DNA of 64,000 nt from Paenibacillus aceti (GTDB taxonomy: Bacteria; Bacillota; Bacilli; Paenibacillales; Paenibacillaceae), in contig NZ_KZ987724.1 in assembly GCF_003614185.1 (NCBI RefSeq), forward strand, positions 2,457,360 through 2,521,359, in the 5' to 3' direction. The notes under the pieces are model-generated. The model searched no databases and had not been told where the DNA came from. It was given only the letters and a program-made list of their open reading frames with translations. Of the stretch, positions 45,928 to 54,793 are shown piece after piece (positions within the stretch are counted from its first letter, which is position 1; each line of letters starts with the position of its first letter). The translations under genes and the position numbers were made by a program.

Positions 45928-45976
45928 CGCTCCCTTATGCCGCTCAAAGCAGCTAGACAGCGCCCTTTTGAAAATA
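45928..45976 (-). terminator. Possible terminator of the yqeG-yqeM operon
   Basis: On the minus strand a GC-rich imperfect stem, roughly AAAGGGCGCT against AGCGTCTTT, ends in T5 just after the methyltransferase gene. Confidence 0.45.
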
Positions 45977-45983
45977 TAATATA

Positions 45984-46781
45984 TTACTTCACTGCTACAT
46001 AGAAGAGTCGAGCCACATCCTCGCTCTCTTCTGCCTCGACCCACGTGAAGTCGGCATAGCAGTGAACCTCACGGAATCCGCATCGCAGCAGCTCCTGCTT
46101 CATCCAGGCCGGATCATAGGCCCGCTGAATGTGATACTCCTCAAAGCGGCGATAGAGATCCGCCCCCGGTTCAGCTTCCCTGGCGAAGATCGTCAAGTGA
46201 TGCTCAATCTCGCATTTCTCATCCTCGAACTCGCAGGTCCATATGTACGAGATCGCATCCTCATCCAATACAAATGGCTGCTCCTCATCGTACCGCCGCA
46301 GCGTATCCGGATGATGCACATCGAACAGGAAGGTCCCGCCCGGCTTCAGCCCTTGGTAAGTGCGCTGAAAGGTGCGGATCACCTCCTCCTCTTCGAGCAA
46401 GTAATTGATGCAATCGCAGAAGGAGATCACCGAATCCACCGGCTCAGGCAGCTCCCAGGCCGTCATATTCTGCTGCACCCAGTTCACTCGGCCATCATGG
46501 TAGAGACGAGCTCCCTGCGCGGTAGAATCCAGCCGCTGCCTCGCTACGGACAGCATGTCCGCCGACAGATCGATCCCGGTTACGGTCAAGCCTGAATCCA
46601 GCAGCGGGATCGTGATGCTTCCCGTCCCGCAACCCAGATCGACGACCGTCTCCGGCTGGCCATAACGCTCCCAAGCCTCATGAGCGAAGGAGAGCCAGTC
46701 CGAATAAGGCATATCCGCCATAAGCTCATCGTACACATACGCGAATTTTCGATATGAGGTCAAACTTTCCAATCCTTCCAC
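45984..46781 (-). CDS. yqeM: Class I SAM-dependent methyltransferase (YqeM)
   Basis: Substrate unknown. The 265-residue product has the SAM-binding motif VVDLGCGTGSITIPLL (about residues 46-61), GIDLSADMLSVARQRL, and a post-motif block SFCDCINYLLEEEEV. It begins with YRKFAYVYDELMADMPYSDW, as in YqeM. In Bacillus, yqeM is the last gene before comER; here it ends the same operon but comER lies 33 kb away. The start is GTG 46781, 9 nt after the cvfB stop. Confidence 0.88.
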   Translation of the reverse strand: MEGLESLTSYRKFAYVYDELMADMPYSDWLSFAHEAWERYGQPETVVDLGCGTGSITIPLLDSGLTVTGIDLSADMLSVARQRLDSTAQGARLYHDGRVNWVQQNMTAWELPEPVDSVISFCDCINYLLEEEEVIRTFQRTYQGLKPGGTFLFDVHHPDTLRRYDEEQPFVLDEDAISYIWTCEFEDEKCEIEHHLTIFAREAEPGADLYRRFEEYHIQRAYDPAWMKQELLRCGFREVHCYADFTWVEAEESEDVARLFYVAVK

Positions 46782-46790
46782 CTGACTTTC

Positions 46791-47696
46791 CTACTCTTGA
46801 TCGGCTTGTTCCTGCTCCGCGGACTTCAGATAGGTCCAGCTCTCCTTCTGGATGATCTTGCCTTCCTTCATCAGCTTGCCGAGCGCCCGCTTGAAAGCCG
46901 CTTTGCTGATGCCGAATTTCTGCTTGATCAAATCAGGCGGCGTCGAATCGGAATAAGGCATCCCGCCGGTCGAACGGCTCTCCAGGAAGGATAGAATCCG
47001 CTCCGCATCTTCATTGCGGCCAACCTCCTTGCGCTGGAACATGGACAGATTGACCCGTCCGTCCTCCTCACGCACATGTGTGACACGAACCCGGACCCGT
47101 TCCCCTAGCCGGAGCAGACGGGACCGTTCAGAGGAATGGATCATGCCGATCGCTCCGAAGCCGAGCACTCCTCCATCCACGACCACAAAAGTACCCATTT
47201 GCAGCGGTTTATAGACGATTGCTTCCTGCCACTGATTATTCCAGCTTGTCGGGGCATGGAAGGCAAGAGGAGCCAATTCCTGCTCTCCAGCGAGCTTGGC
47301 CTTCAACCGGCCTTGCTTATCATGCTCCATAATGACATACACATGGTCCCCGACCTGCGGATGCAGCTCATGCATTTCTGGCAGCTCGCGAATGGGCAGC
47401 AGCAGCTGGCGTCCCAGTCCCATCTCCAGGAAGCAGCCGAGCCGTGGATGAACGTCAGCCACCTCCAGGAGCGCCAGCTCTCCCAACGTCAGCGACGGAC
47501 GCTTCATCGTTGCCGCCAGCCGATCCTCCGTATCATAGAAGAGGAATACTTCCACTATGTCCCCTGGCTTAACTGGCTGTGTCAGCTCGGAATAATGAAG
47601 CAGTACATCCCGATCCCCATCCGTCAGAAAATAGCCATAAGGAGATACTTCCCGATCAACCGGAAGCGATACGATCGTACCTGCAATCAGACTCAT
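46791..47696 (-). CDS. cvfB: CvfB/YitL-family S1 RNA-binding protein
   Basis: An RNA-binding virulence regulator family in staphylococci, widespread in Bacillota. The 301-residue product has tandem S1-like domains (GTIVSLPVDREVSPYGYFL, RLGCFLEMGLGRQLLLPIREL, GTFVVVDGGVLGFGAIGMIH with RVRVRVTHVREEDGRVNLSM) and a C-terminal winged helix (LIKQKFGISKAAFKRALGKL). The start is ATG 47696, overlapping the rsfS stop as ATGA. Its presence inside the yqe operon differs from Bacillus subtilis. Confidence 0.92.
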   Translation of the reverse strand: MSLIAGTIVSLPVDREVSPYGYFLTDGDRDVLLHYSELTQPVKPGDIVEVFLFYDTEDRLAATMKRPSLTLGELALLEVADVHPRLGCFLEMGLGRQLLLPIRELPEMHELHPQVGDHVYVIMEHDKQGRLKAKLAGEQELAPLAFHAPTSWNNQWQEAIVYKPLQMGTFVVVDGGVLGFGAIGMIHSSERSRLLRLGERVRVRVTHVREEDGRVNLSMFQRKEVGRNEDAERILSFLESRSTGGMPYSDSTPPDLIKQKFGISKAAFKRALGKLMKEGKIIQKESWTYLKSAEQEQADQE

Positions 47697-48040
47697 ACGT
47701 TCTCCACTACTTTGGCATCGGACCAAAGACGTTCGATATTGTAATACTCGCGTTCATCGCGATGGAAGACGTGAACGACGACATCGCCTAAATCCATCAG
47801 AACCCAACGCGCCGAGTCCATCCCTTCGATACCGCGAATATTGGCGCCAAGGTCCTGAGCCCGTTTGCGAACCTCCGTCGCGATTGCCTGTACCTGGGTA
47901 TCCGAGTTACCGTGACAAATAATGAAATAGTCGGCGATCAATGAGATTTCTTTTAAATCCAAAACAACGATATTCATCGCTTTCTTATCATCTGCCGCTT
48001 GATATGCTGCATTCATCAATTCCTTAGGTGATACTGCCAT
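47693..48040 (-). CDS. rsfS: Ribosomal silencing factor RsfS
   Basis: Binds ribosomal protein L14 and blocks subunit joining under starvation. The 115-residue product has AAYQAADDKKAMNIVVLDL, EISLIADYFIICHGNSDTQV and GDVVVHVFHRDEREYYNIER, diagnostic of RsfS/Iojap. The start is ATG 48040 with AGGAGG 8 nt upstream. Confidence 0.97.
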   Translation of the reverse strand: MAVSPKELMNAAYQAADDKKAMNIVVLDLKEISLIADYFIICHGNSDTQVQAIATEVRKRAQDLGANIRGIEGMDSARWVLMDLGDVVVHVFHRDEREYYNIERLWSDAKVVENV

Positions 48041-48100
48041 CCAATCTACCTCCTGCAAATATTTATATCCTAAACTAATGCTTATTACCGCTTGATGCCA

Positions 48101-48682
48101 CTACTTGCCTTCCCGGTCAAGCTGTCTGACCAGGTCATTGCGAGCCAGCAAGGTTAACGGAAAAATTATCTTCCCCTTCTCGATTAAGAACGAAATGGTG
48201 GAATCGAATCCGGCCAACAGCGCCTGCTCTAGATTGTGCTCGGCCAGCTCACGGATGTGCTCTACACCGGGAAAATTACGCCCGGGCTCGATATAATCCG
48301 CCAGGCAGACGATCTTATCAAGCAGGGTCATGCCTACCCTTCCAGAGGTGTGATAGCGGACAGCATCAAGCACTTCGGGATCATCGATCCCATACTCCTG
48401 TTCAGCCACGAATGCCGCTACCTCGGCATGCAGCAGCTGTTTGTCATAATCCAGCAACTCGGGATTCAATCCCTGCTCGCGGACTACCGCCTCCTGCCGC
48501 TCGACTGGCCAGAATTTGGCCAGATCATGCAGCAGCGCAGCCAAATCCGCCTTGATCGGATCCGCGCCATAGCGATGGGCCAGACGAACGGAGGTTTCTA
48601 TTACGCCCTCCACATGCGTCCAGCGTCTGGCCGGCATTTGCGCGGACACTATGTCTAACAGCTCATTTCGAGTGTACCGCAT
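48101..48682 (-). CDS. yqeK: HD-domain protein YqeK (symmetrical Ap4A hydrolase type)
   Basis: YqeK hydrolyses diadenosine tetraphosphate to ADP. The 193-residue product has RRWTHVEGVIETSVRLAHRY, the HD motif LAALLHDLAKFWP, HAEVAAFVA, and the YHTSGR and LADYIEPGRNFPG segments. The ATG has AAGGAG 8 nt upstream. Its first 20 nt overlap nadD. Confidence 0.94.
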   Translation of the reverse strand: MRYTRNELLDIVSAQMPARRWTHVEGVIETSVRLAHRYGADPIKADLAALLHDLAKFWPVERQEAVVREQGLNPELLDYDKQLLHAEVAAFVAEQEYGIDDPEVLDAVRYHTSGRVGMTLLDKIVCLADYIEPGRNFPGVEHIRELAEHNLEQALLAGFDSTISFLIEKGKIIFPLTLLARNDLVRQLDREGK

Positions 48683-49259
48683 ACAAATCGCTCCTTACGA
48701 TATATTCATAGACCTCTTCTGTCACCATATAGCGGACCGAATGTCCGCTTGCCCTCCGCTTGCGGATCAGGCTGGACGAAATATCCACCAGCGGCATATC
48801 CGCCAGCAGCACCGCGTCCTGAATGAAGGAGGGGAGAAGATCAAGCTCAAGGAAGCTGCCCGGTCTTTGCAGGCCGATAAAGCGCAGCATCGTTACCAGT
48901 TCCTCAATTCCTTCCCATTTTGGCAAATAATTAACCATATCCGCACCGATGATGAAATAGAATTCAAGATCGGGATGAAGCTGCTTCAGCTCCCGGATCG
49001 TATCGATCGTGTAGGATACACCGCCGCGCTTAAGCTCGACATCCAGCGTCCGAAAATCAGGATGACTCCGCACCGCGGCCGCGACCATTTCAAGACGTTC
49101 CTGTCCGCTGACACCGGATTTGCTCTTATGCGGCGGAATATGGGAAGGCATGAACCAGACCTCATCCAGCGCATACTGCTCACGCGCCGCTTCAGCCGCC
49201 AATAAATGGCCCAGGTGGATCGGATCAAACGCTCCCCCCATTATACCAACTTTTCTCAT
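48663..49259 (-). CDS. nadD: Nicotinate-nucleotide adenylyltransferase
   Basis: Makes nicotinic acid adenine dinucleotide, between PncB and NadE. The 198-residue product has GGAFDPIHLGH (8-18), MPSHIPPHKSKSGVSGQERL, GADMVNYLPKW and ISSSLIRKRRASGHSVRYMV. Its ATG has GGAGG upstream. Together with pncA, pncB and nadE this completes nicotinamide-to-NAD salvage within the window. Confidence 0.97.
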   Translation of the reverse strand: MRKVGIMGGAFDPIHLGHLLAAEAAREQYALDEVWFMPSHIPPHKSKSGVSGQERLEMVAAAVRSHPDFRTLDVELKRGGVSYTIDTIRELKQLHPDLEFYFIIGADMVNYLPKWEGIEELVTMLRFIGLQRPGSFLELDLLPSFIQDAVLLADMPLVDISSSLIRKRRASGHSVRYMVTEEVYEYIVRSDLYAVHSK

Positions 49260-49326
49260 CAGGTCTTTCCTCCTGCTGCTCTCAAAGACGGTTCTGTTCC
49301 ATAAGTCCGCTGTTAGAACCCGTACT

Positions 49327-49617
49327 CTAAGGCAGTTCGATCTGCTTGTACTCTTTGGATTCCTTATAGAGAATAATCGTCCGGCCGATCAATTGTACCA
49401 GCTCTGCCCCAGCACCAGCGGCCAATTCCTCGGCGATTTCCCGTGGGTCATCCAGGTTATTGTTCAACACCGACACCTTGATCAATTCGCGACGCTCCAG
49501 CGCCTCTGAAATATGACGGATCAGCTGATCATTCGTTCCTCCTTTGCCTACTTGAAAGATAGGCTGAAGCCCATGGGCCAGTCCACGCAAATAACGCTTT
49601 TGTTTTCCACTTAACAT
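49327..49617 (-). CDS. yhbY: YhbY-family RNA-binding protein (YqeI)
   Basis: A CRM-domain protein associated with ribosome assembly. The 96-residue product has KQKRYLRGLAHGLQPIFQVG, the GKGG loop, ALERRELIKVSVLNNN and LVQLIGRTIILYKES. Full length. Located between aroE and nadD as in Bacillus. Confidence 0.95.
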   Translation of the reverse strand: MLSGKQKRYLRGLAHGLQPIFQVGKGGTNDQLIRHISEALERRELIKVSVLNNNLDDPREIAEELAAGAGAELVQLIGRTIILYKESKEYKQIELP

Positions 49618-49682
49618 CTACCATCAAAACCCCTTAAAGTTATTGAAAATCTTATCCTACCATAAAACTCAAGTACTTGGCT

Positions 49683-50546
49683 CTAGTCCAAGCTGGCCAA
49701 TACGGCCGCCTTCATCGCCTCGATGGGCGCTGGCTGACCCGTCCAGTATTCAAAAGCATAGGCCCCTTGATACACAAACATGCCAACGCCGTTGTGAACG
49801 GTACAACCCCGCTGCTTCGCCTGCCGCAGTAGCTCCGTCTGCAACGGATTGTAGATTAAGTCGCTGACGACAATCCCTTCCGGGATGTAATCAGGAGCGA
49901 TCGGCATCTCTGCGGTACGCGGATACATTCCGACTGAAGTCGTATTAATGAGAACATCGATGCCCGGCAAATGCGATTCGATCTGCTCCAGCCCGCAGCC
50001 CTTGATATTTCCTAAATGCGCCCATTCGGCAGCCAGCTTCTGCGCTGTACTCTCAGTGCGGTTAGCGACGATCACCTGACCGGGCTGCTCCTGCAGAAGG
50101 GCATATATAATGCCTCGCGCCGCTCCACCCGCACCGATCACCAGTACCTTGCGTCCAGCCAGATCAGGAACCACCTCATCCTTCAGCGAACGGATGTATC
50201 CCATACCATCGGTATTATAGCCCTTCAGCAGGCCTCCGTCATTGACGATCGTATTGACAGCTCCGATATAGCGAGCGCCCTCATCGATCTCATCGATATA
50301 ATCCATTACCTCTACTTTATGTGGAACGGTCACATTAACACCGCGGAAGCCAAGCGCTCTGATTCCCAGGATCGCCTGGCGCAGATCACCGCGCTTCACA
50401 TGAAAAGGCAAATAAGATCCTCGCAAGCCGGATGCCTGCAAGGCCGCCGTATGCATTGTCGGGGATTTGGACTGGATGATCGGATCACCCATGACACCCA
50501 GCAATAGCGGTAAGTTATGATCCCGCTCAGGATTTGTCTTCCCCAT
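49683..50546 (-). CDS. aroE: Shikimate dehydrogenase
   Basis: Reduces 3-dehydroshikimate with NADPH. The 287-residue product has the substrate site GDPIIQSKSPTMHTAAL, FRGVNVTVPHKVEVM with the catalytic Lys, GAVNTIV, the nucleotide motif VLVIGAGGAARGI, and INTTSVGMYP. The start is ATG 50546 behind AAGGGGGAG. Confidence 0.97.
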   Translation of the reverse strand: MGKTNPERDHNLPLLLGVMGDPIIQSKSPTMHTAALQASGLRGSYLPFHVKRGDLRQAILGIRALGFRGVNVTVPHKVEVMDYIDEIDEGARYIGAVNTIVNDGGLLKGYNTDGMGYIRSLKDEVVPDLAGRKVLVIGAGGAARGIIYALLQEQPGQVIVANRTESTAQKLAAEWAHLGNIKGCGLEQIESHLPGIDVLINTTSVGMYPRTAEMPIAPDYIPEGIVVSDLIYNPLQTELLRQAKQRGCTVHNGVGMFVYQGAYAFEYWTGQPAPIEAMKAAVLASLD

Positions 50547-50717
50547 GTCGTTCTCCCCCTTGATCATTAAAGCAGATATATCTTGAAATTGCCTACTGCA
50601 TCTATATAAGTTGAGCTTGATTTATTAGAATCCAACAGGTAGAAATCCATTCGCAAAGGCGAGCGCTCCGCTTCTCCAGAATCATTTCACCCTCTTGCCT
50701 ATTCCTTGCAACCTTCC

Positions 50718-51845
50718 TTAAATTATCGAAGGGCGCAGCATAACCTTGATTCCCTTCGGAACATGTACCGCGACAACCGCTCCGATATCATTGTTCACCT
50801 TGATCCAGCCCAGACCGGAAATGAAGATGTCCACCTTCTGGCCTCTGGGAATTTTGAATTCATGCCTGGTCCACTCCGGCAGCTTGTCCAGATTGTCACG
50901 GGTAGGCGGCGCCAGCAGCTCTCCAGCATGGTCCGCGAACAGCTCATCCGCCCGCTCCAGCTTCGTACGGTGCAGCTTGATCCGCGAGCTGCTGAAGCAG
51001 GTGAAGGATTGGCGCTCCCCATGAATGAAATCGAATCGGCCGAAGCCGCTGAAGAAGATGGTCTGGCCTTCATTCAATTGGTATACCGCCGGCTTAAGCG
51101 ACTTGTCCGGCATAATCGTCGCCAGATCCTGCGGGCTGACAAGCTCGCTGTACCGCGAAGTATACACGATCCCCGGCGTATCAATGATCGCCCCGCCATC
51201 ATCGAGCGGAATTTGTACCATATCTAAGGTCGTTCCGGGATAACGCGATACCGTCAGCTCCTGATCCAGATCGCTATAATCACGAATCAAGCGGTTGATC
51301 AGCGTTGATTTACCTACATTAGTGGCACCGACGACATATACATCACGATCACCCCGATGCTTCACTACCGCCTCCAGCAGTCTGTCAAAGCCGCTATTCT
51401 GCTTGGCGCTGCAAAGGATGACGTCCTCCACTTTCAGGCCCATCTCCTTGGCTTCCTTCTGTACCCAATTACGAATCTTGTTCCAATTCGATACCTTGGG
51501 CAGCAGATCGGTCTTATTCACCGCGAGCAGTACCGGGTTATTCCCGATAAAACGCTGCAGACCGGAAATGATGCTACCTTGAAAATCAAATAAATCGACG
51601 ATATGAACAACGAGTGCCTTTTTCTCGGCGATTTGACCAAGCAGTCTTAGGAATTCACTCTGTTCCACTGCAATGCTAGATGCTTCATTATAGTTCTTAA
51701 TGCGGAAGCAACGCTGGCATATCAACGGCTCCCTCTCCAGCGCCTGTGCCGGAGTATATCCCGGTTTGGATGGGTCCTCCGTCTGCAGCTTCACGCCACA
51801 TCCACTGCAATGAAGGGCTTGTTCTTGTACCTGGGCTTCTGTCAT
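50718..51845 (-). CDS. yqeH: Ribosome biogenesis GTPase YqeH
   Basis: A circularly permuted GTPase needed for 30S assembly. The 375-residue product has an N-terminal zinc finger (CSGC at 13-16 and CQRC at 43-46), then G4 VNKTDLLP and G5 before G1 GATNVGKST and G3 DTPG, the permuted order. A C-terminal domain has RQSFTCFSSSRIKLHRTKLE. Its start overlaps the yqeG stop (ATGA). Confidence 0.97.
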   Translation of the reverse strand: MTEAQVQEQALHCSGCGVKLQTEDPSKPGYTPAQALEREPLICQRCFRIKNYNEASSIAVEQSEFLRLLGQIAEKKALVVHIVDLFDFQGSIISGLQRFIGNNPVLLAVNKTDLLPKVSNWNKIRNWVQKEAKEMGLKVEDVILCSAKQNSGFDRLLEAVVKHRGDRDVYVVGATNVGKSTLINRLIRDYSDLDQELTVSRYPGTTLDMVQIPLDDGGAIIDTPGIVYTSRYSELVSPQDLATIMPDKSLKPAVYQLNEGQTIFFSGFGRFDFIHGERQSFTCFSSSRIKLHRTKLERADELFADHAGELLAPPTRDNLDKLPEWTRHEFKIPRGQKVDIFISGLGWIKVNNDIGAVVAVHVPKGIKVMLRPSII

Positions 51846-52369
51846 TTTGTCTTATCCTCCTCAAGCCATAATCCCGTCTTACCCAGACGTCGTTTCACGA
51901 TGCGCTCCAGCCTGCGGTTAATCCGGGTACCGAAACCTTCATCGGTTATAGAAATCGGCAGTACCAGAACCGTATATAAACCTTGCCGATTACCCCCGAA
52001 TACATCCGTCATCAGTTGGTCTCCAACGACGATCGTTTGCTCCGGACTGAGCTCCATCATCTGCATCGCTCTTCGGAACGGGGCTCCGACCGGCTTTCTT
52101 GCCTTATGCACGAATTCAATATTTAAAGGGGATGCGAATACAGACACCCTATGAAAATTGTTGTTCGACACAATCACCAGCTTCATCCCAGCTTGCTTCA
52201 CCTTCTCGAACCAATGGGTTAACTCTGGTGTAGCCGATGGTGCTTTGGCTCCTACGAGGGTATTATCCAGATCGGTAATAATCCCGCGGTACCCCTCGGC
52301 ATATAGCTTATCCAAATCGATGTCAAACACGCTATCTACACGCAAATCAGGCAAAAACTTCTCAAACAA
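51842..52369 (-). CDS. yqeG: YqeG-family HAD phosphatase
   Basis: A HAD-superfamily phosphatase related to phosphatidylglycerophosphate phosphatases. The 175-residue product has the nucleophile motif IITDLDNTLVG, KLVIVSNNNFHRV, and VVGDQLMTDVFGGNRQGLYT. The start is taken as TTG 52369 with GAGGTG 6 nt upstream. The resulting N-terminus (FEKFLPDLRV) lines up with the start of the Bacillus protein (MLKKFLPD). A GTG at 52396 has no well-placed ribosome binding site. First gene of the yqe operon. Confidence 0.93.
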   Translation of the reverse strand: MFEKFLPDLRVDSVFDIDLDKLYAEGYRGIITDLDNTLVGAKAPSATPELTHWFEKVKQAGMKLVIVSNNNFHRVSVFASPLNIEFVHKARKPVGAPFRRAMQMMELSPEQTIVVGDQLMTDVFGGNRQGLYTVLVLPISITDEGFGTRINRRLERIVKRRLGKTGLWLEEDKTK

Positions 52370-52430
52370 TTCGTTCACCTCGGTTTCATACGACACACTA
52401 TACCATAATCTTTCCCCGACTTCCTTATAT

Positions 52431-52471
52431 TTTAAAAAAGAAAATGCCCCCGGCGCAAGCGCTCAGGGACA
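52431..52471 (-). terminator. Probable terminator of the transglutaminase gene
   Basis: On the minus strand a GC-rich imperfect stem (CCCTGAGCGC against GCGCCGGGGG) ends in CATTTTCTTTTTT. It lies between the transglutaminase gene and yqeG. Confidence 0.6.
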
Positions 52472-52540
52472 AGCCTGTTACATTTGTTGAGCCTATGGGT
52501 TGAACTGAGGATTGTACGGCTTGAAGCAGCCTAGTCCTTG

Positions 52541-54793
52541 CTAATTCTTTAGCTCAACGCCTTTAGATTGTTCCTTCCTATGACCGATGCGAGACAGACT
52601 GTCACAGAGCTGCTGTACGCTCAGCCAATCATCCTCTGTCGCCGATTCGGGACTGTAGAGCGCTCCTTCATACTTCTGTAACAAATGCTCAAGGGTGACC
52701 GACAGCTCCGGCTGCTTCGCGCTGATTTGCTCGAATATTTCGCGGACCGTCTCATGTTCCTTCCGCTCGAAGCCCTGCCGCTGCCATTTTTTCACGGTGC
52801 GTAAGGTCGCATAGACCATTTTATCTCCGTAAGTCAAAGGTCTGCCCAAGCGCCAACGAAGCAGCCCGTAATAGATCCGTTGCCGATACTTGAACAACAG
52901 CCAGCAGAGCATGACCAAGAGAATTCCCAGCGATATATATCGAATCTTCTTATAATGTACGGTCATGAAGGAAGGGGTCATGTCTTCTGTTTCCTCTGGC
53001 AAGATCTCTTCTTGGTTCAATTCATCCGGGGCGATCTCTTCTTCCTTCTCGCCCTCATATAATAACGGAGCCATGAAACCCGGCGTTGCTTCGAATGGAA
53101 TCCAGCCATACTCCCCGAAATATAATTCAGCCCAGGAGTGTGCATCGGAATTTTTCACCTGATAAGCCGTATTGCCTGGTCTAGCCCTCAAATCCTCGGG
53201 GTCTGCCTGAATCCCCGGACCATACCCCTTCACCCAGCGCGCCGGAATGCCTTGTGACCTTGCCATCATCACCATCGCTGTCGAGAAATAATCGCAATAG
53301 CCCTCCTTCACTTCAAACAGGAAGCTGTCGACGAAATCCTTGCTCTTGCGCAGAGATACGTTTGGATTATTTGTATATTGGAAGCTAGTACGCAGATACT
53401 CCTGCAGCAGCTCCATTTTCTTGAAGGGGGTATCCGCCGTAGCCGTAATCTCCGCTGCCAGATCTTTAACCCGCTGTGTTAAAAAGGACGGAACCTGCAG
53501 ATACTGCTCATCGATCGCAGCTGAATATAACTGTTCATAACTGGCACTGCGCAGCTTCTCTAATGGAATAACAGGTATTCTCGAGGTCACCTTATATTTA
53601 ACCGGGTAGTCCGGCTGATCGTCGCGGAAGCCTCCTCCCCAGCGAAGCTCCGCCTCCTCCCTAGCCCAGGACAGCTTAGGTCTGCCTTGTCGCCGCTCAT
53701 CCAGCAGAGTGATCTCTGTCATGAAATAACCACCGAACAGAACGGGATAGACTTCCTCCGAGTCCATCGTAATGATCTGCTCCACTTGTCTCATTTCCAT
53801 ATTTCCAGTCTGTTTCTCAGTAAGAGCGATGGTGTCATTTAAACCTCTAAGCACTTCATAATCTCGATTTTCCTTGTCAAAATCAGCCCAGCCGTTCCCG
53901 GTATAGATGCGCCTGGTCTCTCCGCGCCAATAAGAAGGCAGTGAGGATTCGATCGACATGACCGGATCATAGCTGAATTCGAAGCCGCCACCAAGCTCGG
54001 TATCATCCCGGCTATAGCCGGAAGTAACCGCCTCTTGTCTGGATTGATCCTTTTCCTTGACCGCACTCGATATAGCCGTCTGTGCCTCTACGCTGCCAAC
54101 TTGTCCGCCGCTGCGTCCCTTCCAAGCTGTGTATGGATCAGTCAATATCGGAGCCACCGGGGGTACACTCGTACCGATGAATAGTATGCCGGCAAAAAGG
54201 AGCAGAATATTGGAGATGATCTTGAACGGATGCTTGCGCAGCTTAAGCCAGCCATAGGGATAAGATAGTTGGTAATTCCGTAAGTGAAGGCAGACTAGCC
54301 AGCCTAGTCCGGCGAACACCGTCCAGGCTACATTTTTCCATAAACGATAGGGAGAAAATGAATCTAATATAGCAAATGCAATCAAATCTGCAGCCAGAAA
54401 TAACAACACGGTCCTGTGTGTTCTCAGCAGTCTGAATATTAATTCGAACAGAAGCCAAGCCCCTAATGCGAACCAGATATAGGGAACGAACTCCGTGAAT
54501 ATTTGCCAGATCTGATCTGGATAAAGCTCTCCATACGGCATATAGATCCCGTACCTGATTAGCATCATTCGACAAATGAGAATAATGGAAATTAATTTAG
54601 CGATATTCCGCCATACAACATGCAGAGGCAAAAGATCGATAATCGCAATGACGATCAGCGTCCAGGCCACGATATCGGTCGTCTGCTGGAACCAGATCGG
54701 CTCCGTAAAGGAAACCCACTGCATGACCAAAATGACAACCCATACCGTCATTAAGATGCGGTACCAATACACCGGCTCATCCGGATGCTTCAA
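52541..54793 (-). CDS. Membrane transglutaminase-like protein (TgpA/YebA type)
   Basis: Role unknown; such proteins are encoded with DUF58 and MoxR partners. The 750-residue product has several N-terminal membrane segments within residues 12-200, a large extracytoplasmic part with a transglutaminase core (Cys near residue 500 in EGYCDYFSTAMVMMARSQGI, His near 551 in SDAHSWAELYFGEYGWIPFE), another membrane segment (about 645-665) and a cytoplasmic C-terminus (DUF4129-like). The usual catalytic Asp region reads FEATPG. The start is TTG 54793, overlapping the previous stop, with AGGAGG upstream. Confidence 0.9.
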   Translation of the reverse strand: MKHPDEPVYWYRILMTVWVVILVMQWVSFTEPIWFQQTTDIVAWTLIVIAIIDLLPLHVVWRNIAKLISIILICRMMLIRYGIYMPYGELYPDQIWQIFTEFVPYIWFALGAWLLFELIFRLLRTHRTVLLFLAADLIAFAILDSFSPYRLWKNVAWTVFAGLGWLVCLHLRNYQLSYPYGWLKLRKHPFKIISNILLLFAGILFIGTSVPPVAPILTDPYTAWKGRSGGQVGSVEAQTAISSAVKEKDQSRQEAVTSGYSRDDTELGGGFEFSYDPVMSIESSLPSYWRGETRRIYTGNGWADFDKENRDYEVLRGLNDTIALTEKQTGNMEMRQVEQIITMDSEEVYPVLFGGYFMTEITLLDERRQGRPKLSWAREEAELRWGGGFRDDQPDYPVKYKVTSRIPVIPLEKLRSASYEQLYSAAIDEQYLQVPSFLTQRVKDLAAEITATADTPFKKMELLQEYLRTSFQYTNNPNVSLRKSKDFVDSFLFEVKEGYCDYFSTAMVMMARSQGIPARWVKGYGPGIQADPEDLRARPGNTAYQVKNSDAHSWAELYFGEYGWIPFEATPGFMAPLLYEGEKEEEIAPDELNQEEILPEETEDMTPSFMTVHYKKIRYISLGILLVMLCWLLFKYRQRIYYGLLRWRLGRPLTYGDKMVYATLRTVKKWQRQGFERKEHETVREIFEQISAKQPELSVTLEHLLQKYEGALYSPESATEDDWLSVQQLCDSLSRIGHRKEQSKGVELKN

